Assembly (NCBI RefSeq): GCF_013407855.1
Contig: NZ_JACBZH010000001.1
Span: 5,270,001 to 5,334,000, forward strand
Reading direction: 5' to 3'
DNA: 64,000 bases
Source of the DNA: Actinopolymorpha rutila
Lineage (GTDB): Bacteria; Actinomycetota; Actinomycetes; Propionibacteriales; Actinopolymorphaceae
In this document: positions 33,533-42,591 of the stretch, one piece after another
Position numbering within the stretch: position 1 is the first letter of the stretch
How the letters are laid out: every line of letters begins with the position of its first letter
Made by a program: the position numbers and the translations under genes
Notes under the pieces: model-generated
What the model was told of the DNA's origin: nothing
Database searches by the model: none
Seen by the model: the letters and a program-made list of their open reading frames with translations, nothing else

Positions 33533-34750
33533 TCAGCCGCGGGCGCCCAGCGGCGCGTGGAAGATCTCCCGCAGCGCCAGGGTGGCCGCCCCGATCGTGG
33601 GCGCGTCGACCAGGTTCGACACCTCGATCCGTACGGCGTCCCGCATGGCCGGGAAGATCCGTCTGCGGACCTCCTCGCGAACCGGGACGACCAGTGCGTC
33701 ACCGGCGGAGGAGAGTTCCCTGCCGAGCAGGATGAGTTCGGGGTCGAGGGTGTAGATGATCGTCACGATCCCCGCCGCCAGATGCCTGGCCACGTCGGCG
33801 AAGACGTCGACGACGTGCGGGTCGCCGGCGTGCAGTGCGGTGACGACCTCGGGCAGCGTCACGTCCGCGGCGCGACCCTTTCGCCCTCGCTGTGAGCCCG
33901 ACCGCACGGCCTCCAGCACCCTGGGGACGGAGACGTACGTTTCCAGGCAGCCGTTGTTGCCGCACGCGCACTGCGGACCGTCGAGGTCGACGCTCAGGTG
34001 CCCGGCCTCCCCCGCCAGGTCGTGGTTGCCGCGGTAGAGGTCACCGTCGAGGACCAGGCCGGTCCCCACGCCGACACCGAGATTGAGCAGGACGAAGTTC
34101 TGCGCCCCCTGTCCCGCACCGAACCACAACGCGGCGAGCGCACTCGTGTTGGCGTTGTTGTCGACCCAGGTCGGAAGCTTCCACCGGTGCTCGAGTTCGG
34201 CGGCCAGCGCGACGGCCCGCCACGAGTCGAACGAACGCGGCGCGAGGTACTGGCCCGTGCGGATGCTCACCGGCCCGGGGATACCCATCCCGATGCCCAC
34301 CACCGCGTCGCGTTGCATGGACGTGAGGGGCCTGAGCAGACGTTCGACGACCCGGCTGCCGATCGGCACCGCCGTCTCCTCCCGCCACGGGTTGTCCGCC
34401 TCCTGCTCGATCCTCGCGTGCACCGCGCCGGACAGGTCGACCAGCGCGCCCGTGATCGTGTGCCGGGCGAGGTCCAGGCCGACGGCATAACGACCCGTCG
34501 GGTTGATCTCCAGGCTGATGGGCCGGCGACCGGCACGCTGAGGCGAGCGCGTGCCGGTCTCGTTCGCGAGACCGGAGGCGATGAGCTCTTCGACGATGTG
34601 GGAAACGGTCGCCGGGTTGAGCCCGGTCTGCCGCGCGAGATCGACGCGTGCGATCGGGGCCATTCGGTGGATCGCCCTGAAGACGACCGCACGGTTGCTC
34701 TGCTTCACACTGCGGTGGTTGGCGCCGGAGTAGCCGTTGGTGAGCCGCAT
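33533..34750 (-). CDS. ROK-family transcriptional repressor
   Basis: A 405-residue ROK protein with an N-terminal winged helix (residues ~10-75: VVFRAIHRMAPIARVDLARQ, LNPATVSHIVEELI) and a sugar-kinase-like body (GLDLARHTITGAL, GIGMGIPGPV, WVDNNANTSALAALW, LNLGVGVGTGLVLDG). The zinc site CACGNNGCLETY is intact. ATG 34750 follows AGGAGG at 10 bases. It is divergent from the sugar catabolic operon at 34947 and is probably its repressor, with a sugar or sugar phosphate as inducer (inference). Confidence 0.85.
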   Translation of the reverse strand: MRLTNGYSGANHRSVKQSNRAVVFRAIHRMAPIARVDLARQTGLNPATVSHIVEELIASGLANETGTRSPQRAGRRPISLEINPTGRYAVGLDLARHTITGALVDLSGAVHARIEQEADNPWREETAVPIGSRVVERLLRPLTSMQRDAVVGIGMGIPGPVSIRTGQYLAPRSFDSWRAVALAAELEHRWKLPTWVDNNANTSALAALWFGAGQGAQNFVLLNLGVGVGTGLVLDGDLYRGNHDLAGEAGHLSVDLDGPQCACGNNGCLETYVSVPRVLEAVRSGSQRGRKGRAADVTLPEVVTALHAGDPHVVDVFADVARHLAAGIVTIIYTLDPELILLGRELSSAGDALVVPVREEVRRRIFPAMRDAVRIEVSNLVDAPTIGAATLALREIFHAPLGARG

Positions 34751-34797
34751 CTGCCCTTGACCTCCTGCGTCCACCACCCTTGACAGGGCTGAGAGTG

Positions 34798-34870
34798 ATC
34801 AATACGTTAACCGATCAGAGTTGGTTGCAACAATCACTCAATCAATCCCGATCGATCGATCGACCTCAGC
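34798..34870. promoter_or_regulatory. Divergent ROK/catabolic-operon control region
   Basis: This AT-rich stretch contains several short repeats: GTTAAC (34806-34811), GGTTGCAACAATC near 34823-34835, ATCACTCAATCAATC, and the self-complementary CGATCGATCGATCG (34849-34862). ROK repressors bind dyads in such regions; I cannot decide which is the operator. Confidence 0.3.
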
Positions 34871-34946
34871 GTTTGCAGTCCTGCAGCTCCCTAGGTTCAG
34901 TCCGCAATTCCGCAGCCCCACCTACCTACGAGGGGGGTGCCTGGCC

Positions 34947-35732
34947 GTGCGACTTTCCTGTGCGGAACAGATGCTGGGCCGGCGTCCAATCGAGGACAAG
35001 CTCGACTTCGTCCGGGAAGCCGGACTCGACGGCATCGACCTGCGAATGGCCACCGTCAGCGAACCGTCGGTGCGTGACCGACTCGCGGACAGTGGCGTTC
35101 CGGTCGGCGCGATCTACTCCCAGCTCCGAGAACCAGGCCTGCTGTCGGCCAGGGCGGCCGACCGTGCCGGCGCGGTCGACCGGGTGGTCGAGTACGCGGA
35201 GACCGCCGATGCCGTAGGCGCGTCCAACCTGATCCTGGTACCGGTCTTCGGTGCCGCGAGACTACGTGGATTCGGGCAGGTGCTTCCCCTGCACCAGGTC
35301 GAGACCGCTGTGCTCATGGTGAGTCTCGCCGAGATCGCCGAACGGATCGCCGACCTCAGCGTGCGGGTCACCATCGAGCCGCTGAACCACGGTGAGACCC
35401 ATTTCCTCACCGATCCCGGTGTCGGTGCCGGCATCTGTGACGCGATCGGGTCACCTCGCATCGCCACGATGGTCGACACCTACCACTGCGAACGCGAAGG
35501 CCAGAACATCCCGGAGATGATCACGGCCGCGGGCGACCAACTCGCCCTGGTGCATCTCTCCGACACCGATCGACGCCTTCCCGGCGACGGCGACATCGAC
35601 TTCGGCGCGGTCCTCGCCTCGTTGGACGAACACGGCTACACGGGCTGGCTGGGCCTGGAGTGCCGACCGGTCGACGACGTGGAGGACCTCCGCCGGACCG
35701 TCCGGCACCTGCGTGAGGGAGCCCGGCCATGA
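34947..35732 (+). CDS. Sugar phosphate isomerase/epimerase (AP-endonuclease-2-like TIM barrel)
   Basis: A 261-residue TIM-barrel enzyme of the xylose-isomerase-like family. Metal ligands are expected in IEPLNHGETHF, MVDTYHCEREG, LVHLSDTDRRLPGDGDIDF and GLECRPV, all intact. Such enzymes interconvert ketoses, inosose or uronate intermediates. GTG 34947 follows GAGGGGGG with 6-7-base spacing. First gene of a six-gene operon; its stop overlaps the next start by ATGA (35729). Confidence 0.8.
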   Translation: MRLSCAEQMLGRRPIEDKLDFVREAGLDGIDLRMATVSEPSVRDRLADSGVPVGAIYSQLREPGLLSARAADRAGAVDRVVEYAETADAVGASNLILVPVFGAARLRGFGQVLPLHQVETAVLMVSLAEIAERIADLSVRVTIEPLNHGETHFLTDPGVGAGICDAIGSPRIATMVDTYHCEREGQNIPEMITAAGDQLALVHLSDTDRRLPGDGDIDFGAVLASLDEHGYTGWLGLECRPVDDVEDLRRTVRHLREGARP

Positions 35733-36739
35733 CCATCACGGTCGCCGTCGTGGGAGCCGGCCGCATGGGCCGCCTGCACGCGAAGCAGCTGAACGACATT
35801 CCGGATGTGCGCATCGTGGGTGCGGCCGACGTGCGCGCGGAAGCAGTCGAGGAGTTCACCGCGGAGTTCGGGGGGACCGGATCGGTCGACTACCGAGAAC
35901 TGCTCGATCGGACCAGCCCGGACGTGGCGTACTTCTGTACACCCGCCGGTGAGCACCTGGACCAACTCACGTTCGCTGCCGAGCGAGGCATCAACGTCTT
36001 CGTGGAGAAGCCGTTGGCTCCGTCGGTGACCGCGGCCACCGCGGCCGCGGAGATCATCGAGCGGCACGGCGTTCTCTGCACGGTGGGCTATCAGTGGCGC
36101 TACAGTCCGCTGACCGACGTGGCAAGGGACGCGCTGGCCGGACTCCCGCCGACCATGTTGGCCGGATGGTGGTACTGGACGATCCCGCCGCTCCCCTGGA
36201 TCCGGGACCGGCGAACCGGCGGTGGCCAGATCTTCGAGCAGGCGACCCATCTGATCGACCTCATGCGCTTCCTGGCCGGTGACGTCAGCACCGTCTTCGC
36301 GGCGTACGCGGACAACGCGATCCCCGAGGAGGAGCTGCCGAACTGGGACGCCAGCGCGGTCACTCTCGGGTTCGCCAACGGCGCCGCCGGAAGCGTCCAT
36401 TCCACGTACGCGTTGTTCCCGGGGATTCCGGGGTCGAACGGGGTCGACGTCGCCGCGCGGGAGGTCCTGGTCCGGGTCAACCTCGCGAAGGCGACGGTGT
36501 TCCGTCGCGGAGTCCCGCCTGAGGAGACCGCGGCCCGAGCCGGCTGGAACATCGACCAGGAGTTCATGACGATCGTTCGGCGCAACGATCCGCCCGCGGT
36601 GCGGGCGACCGCCCGCGAGTCGGCCCAGAGCATCGGCGTCTCGCTGGCCGCCAACTACTCGGCAGTCACCAAACAGGTGGTCGACCTGCGTGACTTCATG
36701 ACGAACCCACCCGACGACGCCACCATCATGCCGCTGTGA
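35729..36739 (+). CDS. Gfo/Idh/MocA-family oxidoreductase
   Basis: A 336-residue NAD(P)-dependent dehydrogenase. The Rossmann motif is VAVVGAGRMGRLHAKQL, followed by the family signature VFVEKPLAPS (catalytic-domain EKP) and the substrate-binding GGGQIFEQATHLIDLMRFL with the catalytic Asp/His set. Members oxidise inositols, sugars or sugar acids. Coupled to the isomerase by ATGA; the transporter-binding protein gene starts 21 bases downstream. Together with isomerase and SDR it forms the enzymatic part of the cluster. Confidence 0.85.
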   Translation: MTITVAVVGAGRMGRLHAKQLNDIPDVRIVGAADVRAEAVEEFTAEFGGTGSVDYRELLDRTSPDVAYFCTPAGEHLDQLTFAAERGINVFVEKPLAPSVTAATAAAEIIERHGVLCTVGYQWRYSPLTDVARDALAGLPPTMLAGWWYWTIPPLPWIRDRRTGGGQIFEQATHLIDLMRFLAGDVSTVFAAYADNAIPEEELPNWDASAVTLGFANGAAGSVHSTYALFPGIPGSNGVDVAAREVLVRVNLAKATVFRRGVPPEETAARAGWNIDQEFMTIVRRNDPPAVRATARESAQSIGVSLAANYSAVTKQVVDLRDFMTNPPDDATIMPL

Positions 36740-36760
36740 AGCCCAGCAGGAGGTTGTGAA

Positions 36761-38311
36761 ATGAGTGACCGATCCATCTCACGTCGAAGGATGCTGCACC
36801 TGGTCGGCGCCGGCGGCGTGGGCCTGGTCACCGCGTCCTGCGTCAACACCTCAGACTCCACCGGAGGCGGCGCAGGGCAGCCGGCTCGCCCGAAGTCCTC
36901 GACGGCGTTCGACATCCCGGCCGCGACGACCAAGCTGCCGAGCGGCAACGTCCGGTTGCGCTGGATGGACTCCGGAGACATGAAGGCGCGCTTCTTCGAG
37001 AAGTTCTTCCCCGCCTACCAGAAGAAGCATCCGAACATCTCGGTGAAGTACGACGGCACGAACTGGAACCAGATCACGCAGGTGGTGACGTTGGGCGTGC
37101 GCAACGGGACCGTGCCCGACGTGTTCCAGTTGCCGGGCCAGATCACCATGGGGATGGCCGTCTCGAACGGCTGGATCGGTGCGTACGACGACATCATCCC
37201 TGACTTCGACAAGGTGAAGGCTCGCTATCCCGGCTACTCGTTCGCCCCTGGGGTGACCGACTTCGGCGGCAAGACGTACGCAATGCCGCTCACCGGCAAC
37301 GGCCGGATCAACAACCTCCTGCTGTTCAACCGCGACCTGGTGAAGGACGTCGGGGCGGACCTCGCCAACGAGGTGATCACCTGGTCGAAGCTGCGCGAGG
37401 TCTGTAAGACCGTCACCAAGCAGGGCAGTGGGAAGTACTACGGGATCATCTTCGGTCTGGCCCAACCGGGCGGGTTGGCCGGACCGGTCAGCACTCTCTG
37501 CGAGATGGCAGGTGTGCACGGCGGCGCCGACGGCATCGACTGGCGGACCGGCAAGTACAACGTCACCAACCCGATCGTCGTCGAGGCGATCGAACTCATG
37601 CTGGCGATCAGGAAGGACGGCAGCGCGCACCCGGACTCGGTCAACCTCGACGCGCCCGGTGCGCGGTCGCGGATGCCGTTGGGTCAGGCGGGCATGATGT
37701 TCCAGGGTCCGTGGAACATCGTCGCCTGGCGGGAGGACAACCCCGACTTCCATCTGGGGCTGAACATCCCACCGCAGAAGAACCCCGAGGACATCTGGCC
37801 ACTCGCCTTCGGACCCGGCGGATCCAACTCCTGGGTGTACTCCAGCAAGACCAAGCTGGGCCCGGTCATCGGCGACATCATGAGCTACCTCTCCAGCGCC
37901 ACCGGCCAGGTGCGGTGGGCCGACTACGACGGAGCGGCCGACCCGCCGTCGTTCCCGGACGCGATCAAGAAGGCGAAGCTGGACGACCTGCAGCAGAAGG
38001 CGATGGACCTCGGCGCGAAGCACACCGTCATCCGGCCCGAGCCCGCCGTACGCAACCCTGATGTCAGCAAGGTCTACGAGGTGCAGGTCCCGGCACAACC
38101 GTCGTTCAGCGACACCCTCGTCGGCCTGTACACCGGGCGGATCGGCGGCAGTGTCGAGAAGGCGATGAAGCAGATGGAGGACCGGCTGGAGAAGTCGCTC
38201 GAGGACGCCATCAAGAAGGCGGCTTCGCGCGGCGCCAAGGTCTCCCGCGACGACTGGGTGTTCGAGGACTGGAACCCGCGCGCTCCCTACACCAAGCTCT
38301 ACCAGGACTGA
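36761..38311 (+). CDS. Sugar ABC transporter substrate-binding lipoprotein
   Basis: A 516-residue extracytoplasmic binding protein (family 1 type). The N-terminus joins a twin-arginine motif (SRRRMLHLVG) with a lipobox VTASC (Cys 27), indicating Tat export and lipid anchoring. The mature part has NVRLRWMDSGD, WNQITQVVTLGVRNGTVPDVFQ and MFQGPWNIVAW, typical of carbohydrate binders. A final Lys/Glu-rich helix (EKAMKQMEDRLEKSL) is longer than usual. AGGAGG precedes ATG 36761. Partner of the two permeases that follow. Confidence 0.85.
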   Translation: MSDRSISRRRMLHLVGAGGVGLVTASCVNTSDSTGGGAGQPARPKSSTAFDIPAATTKLPSGNVRLRWMDSGDMKARFFEKFFPAYQKKHPNISVKYDGTNWNQITQVVTLGVRNGTVPDVFQLPGQITMGMAVSNGWIGAYDDIIPDFDKVKARYPGYSFAPGVTDFGGKTYAMPLTGNGRINNLLLFNRDLVKDVGADLANEVITWSKLREVCKTVTKQGSGKYYGIIFGLAQPGGLAGPVSTLCEMAGVHGGADGIDWRTGKYNVTNPIVVEAIELMLAIRKDGSAHPDSVNLDAPGARSRMPLGQAGMMFQGPWNIVAWREDNPDFHLGLNIPPQKNPEDIWPLAFGPGGSNSWVYSSKTKLGPVIGDIMSYLSSATGQVRWADYDGAADPPSFPDAIKKAKLDDLQQKAMDLGAKHTVIRPEPAVRNPDVSKVYEVQVPAQPSFSDTLVGLYTGRIGGSVEKAMKQMEDRLEKSLEDAIKKAASRGAKVSRDDWVFEDWNPRAPYTKLYQD

Positions 38312-38316
38312 GCACG

Positions 38317-39300
38317 ATGGCCTCGATCTCCGCCGTACGTCGCGAGCCGGCAGGGCACGAGCCCCGCGACTCGCTGCGTCGGCGCATCTGGGCGGCCCGA
38401 CCCTGCTACCTGCTGATGCTTCCCGGGCTCGTGCTGATCGTGATGTTCTCCTTCTACCCGCTCGTCATGTCGTGGTACTACGCGTTCTTCGACTGGAGCG
38501 GCTTCGAGCAGGCGAAACACTTCGTCGGCTGGCAGAACTTCAGCGAGCTCATGGGAGACGAGTACTTCTGGAAGGCGTTCGGGCGGTCGGCGTGGTTCGC
38601 GGGCGTCGCGACGCCCGTCGAACTCCTGCTGTCGCTGGTCGTCGCGATCGTCCTCAACGACCGGTCGCTACGACTCGCTCCGCTGTTCCGGACCCTGTTC
38701 TTCGTTCCGGTCGTCACCACCACGGCCATCGTCAGCATCGTCATGAGCATGGTCTTCTCGGCGTTCAACGGCCCGGCCAACGAGGTGCTGCGCGCACTCC
38801 ACCTCACCGAGCGCCCGGTGGGCTTCCTCACCGACCCGCACGTGGTGATGTGGACCGCGATCGGCATCTTCGTCTGGAAGTGGTTCGGCCAGCCGATGAT
38901 CTACTGGCTCGCCGGCCTGCAGACCATCCCGACCGAGCTGTACGAGGCCGCCCAGGTCGACGGAGCCGGCTGGTGGCGGCGCTCCGTCTCCATCACGGCG
39001 CCGCTGCTGACGCCGTTCGCGGTGATCATCACGCTGATCGTCCTGGTCGGAAACATGCAGGTGTTCGCGTTCATGCAGGCGCTGACCCACGGCGGCCCGT
39101 ACTTCTCCACCGAGGTGATGGAGCTGTACATCTATCGAACGGCGTTCGGCGCGCAGGGCCAGGTCTCGGCCCAGCGCCTCGGATACGCCTCCGCCGCAGG
39201 TGTGCTGTTCGGCCTGTTGCTCATCGTGCTCGCCGTCGCCCAGATCACCGCCGTCCGCAGACTGCGCCGCGGACCCGGAGCACCGGTGGAGTCGCGATGA
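38317..39300 (+). CDS. Sugar ABC transporter permease (MalF/UgpA type)
   Basis: A 327-residue inner-membrane permease with six core helices. The EAA loop that contacts the ATPase reads ELYEAAQVDGAGWWRRSVSITAPLL-like (EAAQVDGAGWWRR at about residue 210). Start ATG 38317, 5 bases after the binding-protein stop. Its stop overlaps the second permease by ATGA (39297). No ATPase gene occurs in the cluster. Confidence 0.9.
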   Translation: MASISAVRREPAGHEPRDSLRRRIWAARPCYLLMLPGLVLIVMFSFYPLVMSWYYAFFDWSGFEQAKHFVGWQNFSELMGDEYFWKAFGRSAWFAGVATPVELLLSLVVAIVLNDRSLRLAPLFRTLFFVPVVTTTAIVSIVMSMVFSAFNGPANEVLRALHLTERPVGFLTDPHVVMWTAIGIFVWKWFGQPMIYWLAGLQTIPTELYEAAQVDGAGWWRRSVSITAPLLTPFAVIITLIVLVGNMQVFAFMQALTHGGPYFSTEVMELYIYRTAFGAQGQVSAQRLGYASAAGVLFGLLLIVLAVAQITAVRRLRRGPGAPVESR

Positions 39301-40199
39301 CCATCCCCGAGCTGACCGCGCGGGACTCCCGGGCAAAGGCGGGCCTCCCCAGTGCCGGTGTGGGTCGACCGCGCCCGCGGGGGCGGGTCAGGCGGATGGT
39401 GACCTACGCGATTCTCACGCCGATCGCCCTGGCGTGGATCTATCCGTTCCTGTGGATGATGTCGGCGTCGGTGCGCCCGAACGGCAAGGTTTTCGCCGGT
39501 CTCGGGCTCTTCCCGACGAAGTGGTTCTTCAGCAACTACACCGACGCCTGGGTCGATGCCGAGATGGGGCGCTACTTCCTCAACACGGTCGTCGTGACCT
39601 TCAGCGGCATCGCGATCGTCGTCTTCACGACCGCGACGATGGGCTACGTCCTCGGCCGGTACGCCTTTCCCGGAAGGAAAATCCTGGTCGCCGTACTCGG
39701 CGCCCTCGTCTTCCTCCCACAGGGATACACGATCATCCCGATCTTCGACCTGATCGGGAAACTCCACCTTGACGGCACGTTGTTCGGGATCATCATCGCC
39801 GAGAGCGGCCAGGCCCACATCATCCAACTCCTTCTCTACGCCGGGTACTTCCGGCAGCTCCCGAAGGAGCTCGAGGAGTCGGCGACGATGGACGGTGCCG
39901 GCTTCTTCACGATCTTCGTGCGGGTCTTTCTCCCGCTGGCGAAGCCGGTGACGGCTACCGTCGTCATCCTGCAGTTCATCGCGAGCTGGAACGACTTCCT
40001 GCTCCCGCTGGTGCTGACCCTCAGTCAACCCGACCTGCGCACCCTCGCGGTCGCGATCTACTCCTTCCAGGGCGAGAACTACACCAGCTACGCACAGATG
40101 AACGCGGCAAGCACGATCAGCCTGCTTCCGGTGGTCGTGGTGTTCCTCCTGCTTCAGCGCTACTTCGTCGAGGGGATCGCCGGTGCGGTGAAGCAGTGA
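39297..40199 (+). CDS. Sugar ABC transporter permease (MalG/UgpE type)
   Basis: A 300-residue permease, partner of the preceding gene. A basic N-terminal stretch (RPRPRGRVRRM) precedes six helices; the opening WIYPFLWMMSASVRP is typical of MalG-like subunits and the EAA loop reads LEESATMDGAGFFTIF with conserved ATMDGA. Starts by ATGA overlap with the upstream permease. The SDR follows directly. Confidence 0.9.
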   Translation: MTIPELTARDSRAKAGLPSAGVGRPRPRGRVRRMVTYAILTPIALAWIYPFLWMMSASVRPNGKVFAGLGLFPTKWFFSNYTDAWVDAEMGRYFLNTVVVTFSGIAIVVFTTATMGYVLGRYAFPGRKILVAVLGALVFLPQGYTIIPIFDLIGKLHLDGTLFGIIIAESGQAHIIQLLLYAGYFRQLPKELEESATMDGAGFFTIFVRVFLPLAKPVTATVVILQFIASWNDFLLPLVLTLSQPDLRTLAVAIYSFQGENYTSYAQMNAASTISLLPVVVVFLLLQRYFVEGIAGAVKQ

Positions 40200-40219
40200 C
40201 CGAAGGGAGCGACGGGGAC

Positions 40220-41035
40220 ATGGGAACACTGCAAGGACAGGTTGCGGTGGTCACCGGTGCCGGGTCGGGGATCGGCAGCGCGATCGCCCGCCGGCTGGCC
40301 CACGACGGGAGGCTCGTCGTCGTGGTGGACGTCGACCGCGAAGGCGGCGCGAACACGGTCGAGCGGATCGAGGAGTCCGGTTGCTGCGCCGGCACGGCAC
40401 GGCTCCATGTGGCCGATCTCGCCGACCCGTCGCAGCGGGAGGGTGTCATTCCGGCGGTGCTCGAACGTTTCGGCCGGGTGGACGTACTCGTCAACAACGC
40501 GGTCTACCACGGGCCACGCGTTCGGCTGGTCGATCTGGACGAGGACGAGTGGGCGCGGGTACTGACCACCAACCTGACCACCACGGCGATGCTGTGCCGG
40601 GCGGCCGGCCGGCACATGCTCCCACGTGGCAGCGGCGCGATCGTCAACGTGACGGCCATCCAGGAGCACCTCCCACTTGCCACCTACACCGCGTACGGCG
40701 CCAGCAAGGGTGGCATCTCCGCGCTGACCCGGGCGGTCGCCGTCGAGATGTCACCAGGCGGCGTCCGGGTCAATGCCGTCGCACCCGGTGTCATCGACAC
40801 TGCGTCGACCCGGGAGAGTCTGGGGGACGGCGACATGGGGATCGAGCGTCCGCCGCCCACCCTGGTCGGCCGGTCGGGCAGACCTTCCGAGGTTGCCGCC
40901 GCGGTGGCGTTTCTTGCCTCGGAGGAGGCGTCCTTCGTCACCGGAGTCGTACTCACTGTCGACGGCGGTCGACGCCTCAGCCGCGGCGCCGACCCGTTCG
41001 CGGAGAAGCACGGCCGGCCTGTGTCGTCCGGCTGA
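40220..41035 (+). CDS. Short-chain dehydrogenase/reductase (SDR)
   Basis: A protein of about 271 residues of the classical SDR fold. Cofactor motif VTGAGSGIGSAIA; acidic VVDVDREG suggests NAD(H). NNA motif is LVNNAVYH. The active site keeps Tyr and Lys (TAYGASKGG), but 13 residues before the Tyr, where the catalytic Ser is normal, the chain reads VTAIQEH, so Ala (with Thr next to it) occupies that place. ATG 40220 has AAGGGAG at 10 bases; GTG 40196 (overlapping the permease stop) is an alternative. Last gene of the sugar operon, ending 9 bases from the convergent kinase relic. Confidence 0.8.
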   Translation: MGTLQGQVAVVTGAGSGIGSAIARRLAHDGRLVVVVDVDREGGANTVERIEESGCCAGTARLHVADLADPSQREGVIPAVLERFGRVDVLVNNAVYHGPRVRLVDLDEDEWARVLTTNLTTTAMLCRAAGRHMLPRGSGAIVNVTAIQEHLPLATYTAYGASKGGISALTRAVAVEMSPGGVRVNAVAPGVIDTASTRESLGDGDMGIERPPPTLVGRSGRPSEVAAAVAFLASEEASFVTGVVLTVDGGRRLSRGADPFAEKHGRPVSSG

Positions 41036-41043
41036 GCATCGGG

Positions 41044-41529
41044 TCAGGTGTCCGTGGTGTCCACGACGACGTGTGGTTCGTCGGGGCCCAGCGGGTCGAC
41101 TTTCGCCTTCAGGACGTCGAAAGTGTTGCGCACCATGCGCAGGCTGCCGGAAGGGTCGGAGTTGCGCTCCTCCACCCGCTGCCACGCCACGTCGTCCGCG
41201 CACCTGACGTCGTACAGCCGGACCGTCGCACCGCACGCTGCGACCCGCTCACGGGTGGCGTCGCGGAGCTCGCGGCTCCAGAAGCCGAGGTCCAGCACGA
41301 CGTCGAGGCCGAGCGTCAGTCAGCGAGCCCACACCGGTTCCATGGCGGTCACGAGCCGGGCGCTGATCGTGCCGACGTCCGGTTCGACGTCGGCCTCGTC
41401 GTCGCCGTACAGGGCGGTGAGCCACTCGTCCAGCGTGAACCGAACGGCGTCGGCGTCGCGTTCCAGCCGCTTCGCCAACGTGGTCTTGCCTGCCCCGATG
41501 TAGCCGTGGATCAGGTGCGCGGTGGGCAT
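41044..41529 (-). pseudogene. P-loop kinase (AAA_33-like) interrupted by an in-frame TGA
   Basis: The frame from ATG 41529 encodes LIHGYIGAGKTTLAKRLERD (Walker A GYIGAGKT) and RFTLDEWLTALYGDD, then meets TGA at 41322-41320 (codon 70) after EPVWAR. Reading on in the same frame gives LTLGLDVVLDLGFWSRELRD and ATVRLYDVRCADDVAWQRVEERN, the expected rest of this kinase family, to 41044. Thus a single nonsense codon splits an otherwise full ~161-codon gene. Possible meanings: pseudogene, sequencing error, or readthrough; a GTG at 41298 could restart translation but the fragment would lack the P-loop. Confidence 0.65.
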
Positions 41530-41649
41530 GGTGGCCGATGCTAGCCAGACGGATCGGCGGACGCGACGAGGTTTCCCTCTTCAGGGAGGTCGGCCTTCAG
41601 TAGGGTCGACGCGAAGCCGGAACGGCGTACTCGGGAGGTCGCGGCACTC

Positions 41650-42549
41650 GTGGTGACGGAGATTCCGGACGAACTACGGCAGGCGACCGTACGACGCGAC
41701 GGCGGAACCGCCTGGCTGGCATCGTTACCAGCCCTGGTGGACGAGCTGCTGCAGCGCTGGAACTGTGTGCCCGACGGACCGACGGTCGGCGGCAAGGTCG
41801 GAATCGTCGTACCGGCGAAGTCCGGTGCGCACGGCGACGTCGTACTCAAGGTGTCCTGTCCGCATCCGGCGAACGTGCACGAGCCGGACGCCTACGAGAC
41901 GTGGGCCGGACATGGGGCCGTGCAGGTGTGGGAACGCGACGACGAGCGGTTCGCGATGCTGCTGGAGCGCGTGGGCCCGGATCGGCCGTACGAGGTGCTC
42001 CCGGTCGACGACGCGGTACGGGTCGCGGGTGTCCTCGTCCGCCGGCTCGCCGTCCCCGCTCCCCCACAGCTGCCGCGCGTCTCCGACTGGGCAGCCGAGT
42101 GGGCCGAGATCGTCGACCGGGCGGCCGGGCGCCTGCCGGACCAGGTCGTGAAGGCCGCGCGCGAGACGGTGCGGGACCTCTGCCGGGACCAGCCGGACAC
42201 GATGGTGCACGGAGACCTGCACCTCAACAACGTGCTACGCGGCGTACGGGAGCCCTGGCAGGTCATCGATCCCAGCGGGTGGGCCGGCGACCCGGCGTTC
42301 GACGCCTCGACTCTGCTCCGCACCACCGCGGTCGGCGGCCTCGCTGTGGGTTTCATCGCCCCGGAGGAGTTCGAGCCCGCCCTGCTGCGCTGGCTGGCCA
42401 TCTTCGCCGAGGCTGCCGAACTCGACCCCGAGCACGTACGCCGGTGGGCTCAGGTCCGTGCCGTCGTCCGGGCCCAACAGCATTTCGAGTGGGACACCCC
42501 GCAGTCCGACCAGGACACCAACGACCACTTCGCGAGCGTCCTGACCTGA
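41650..42549 (+). CDS. Aminoglycoside/hydroxyurea kinase-like phosphotransferase (APH(6)/streptomycin 6-kinase type)
   Basis: A 299-residue kinase similar to the APH(6)/Hur family (PF04655 type). Seen: VVLKVSCPHPANVHEPDAYE with the ATP-binding Lys, FAMLLERVGPDRPYEVL, the catalytic loop MVHGDLHLNNVLRG and the metal-binding QVIDPSGWAGDPAFDAS. Relatives phosphorylate streptomycin or hydroxyurea; without testing, resistance is not claimed. GTG 41650 is a plausible start, and GTG 41653 directly follows. No antibiotic cluster is nearby, so an endogenous substrate is equally possible. Confidence 0.75.
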   Translation: MVTEIPDELRQATVRRDGGTAWLASLPALVDELLQRWNCVPDGPTVGGKVGIVVPAKSGAHGDVVLKVSCPHPANVHEPDAYETWAGHGAVQVWERDDERFAMLLERVGPDRPYEVLPVDDAVRVAGVLVRRLAVPAPPQLPRVSDWAAEWAEIVDRAAGRLPDQVVKAARETVRDLCRDQPDTMVHGDLHLNNVLRGVREPWQVIDPSGWAGDPAFDASTLLRTTAVGGLAVGFIAPEEFEPALLRWLAIFAEAAELDPEHVRRWAQVRAVVRAQQHFEWDTPQSDQDTNDHFASVLT

Positions 42550-42591
42550 AACCGAGGCGACACCGGACGGCTTGCCCAGCAGACTGGCCGC

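Noticed and set aside
7042-42549. An antibiotic-resistance island based on three APH-type kinases
   Set aside because: The genes are dispersed among unrelated neighbours, one is frameshifted, and there is no mobile element or resistance partner; APH-fold kinases have many other substrates.
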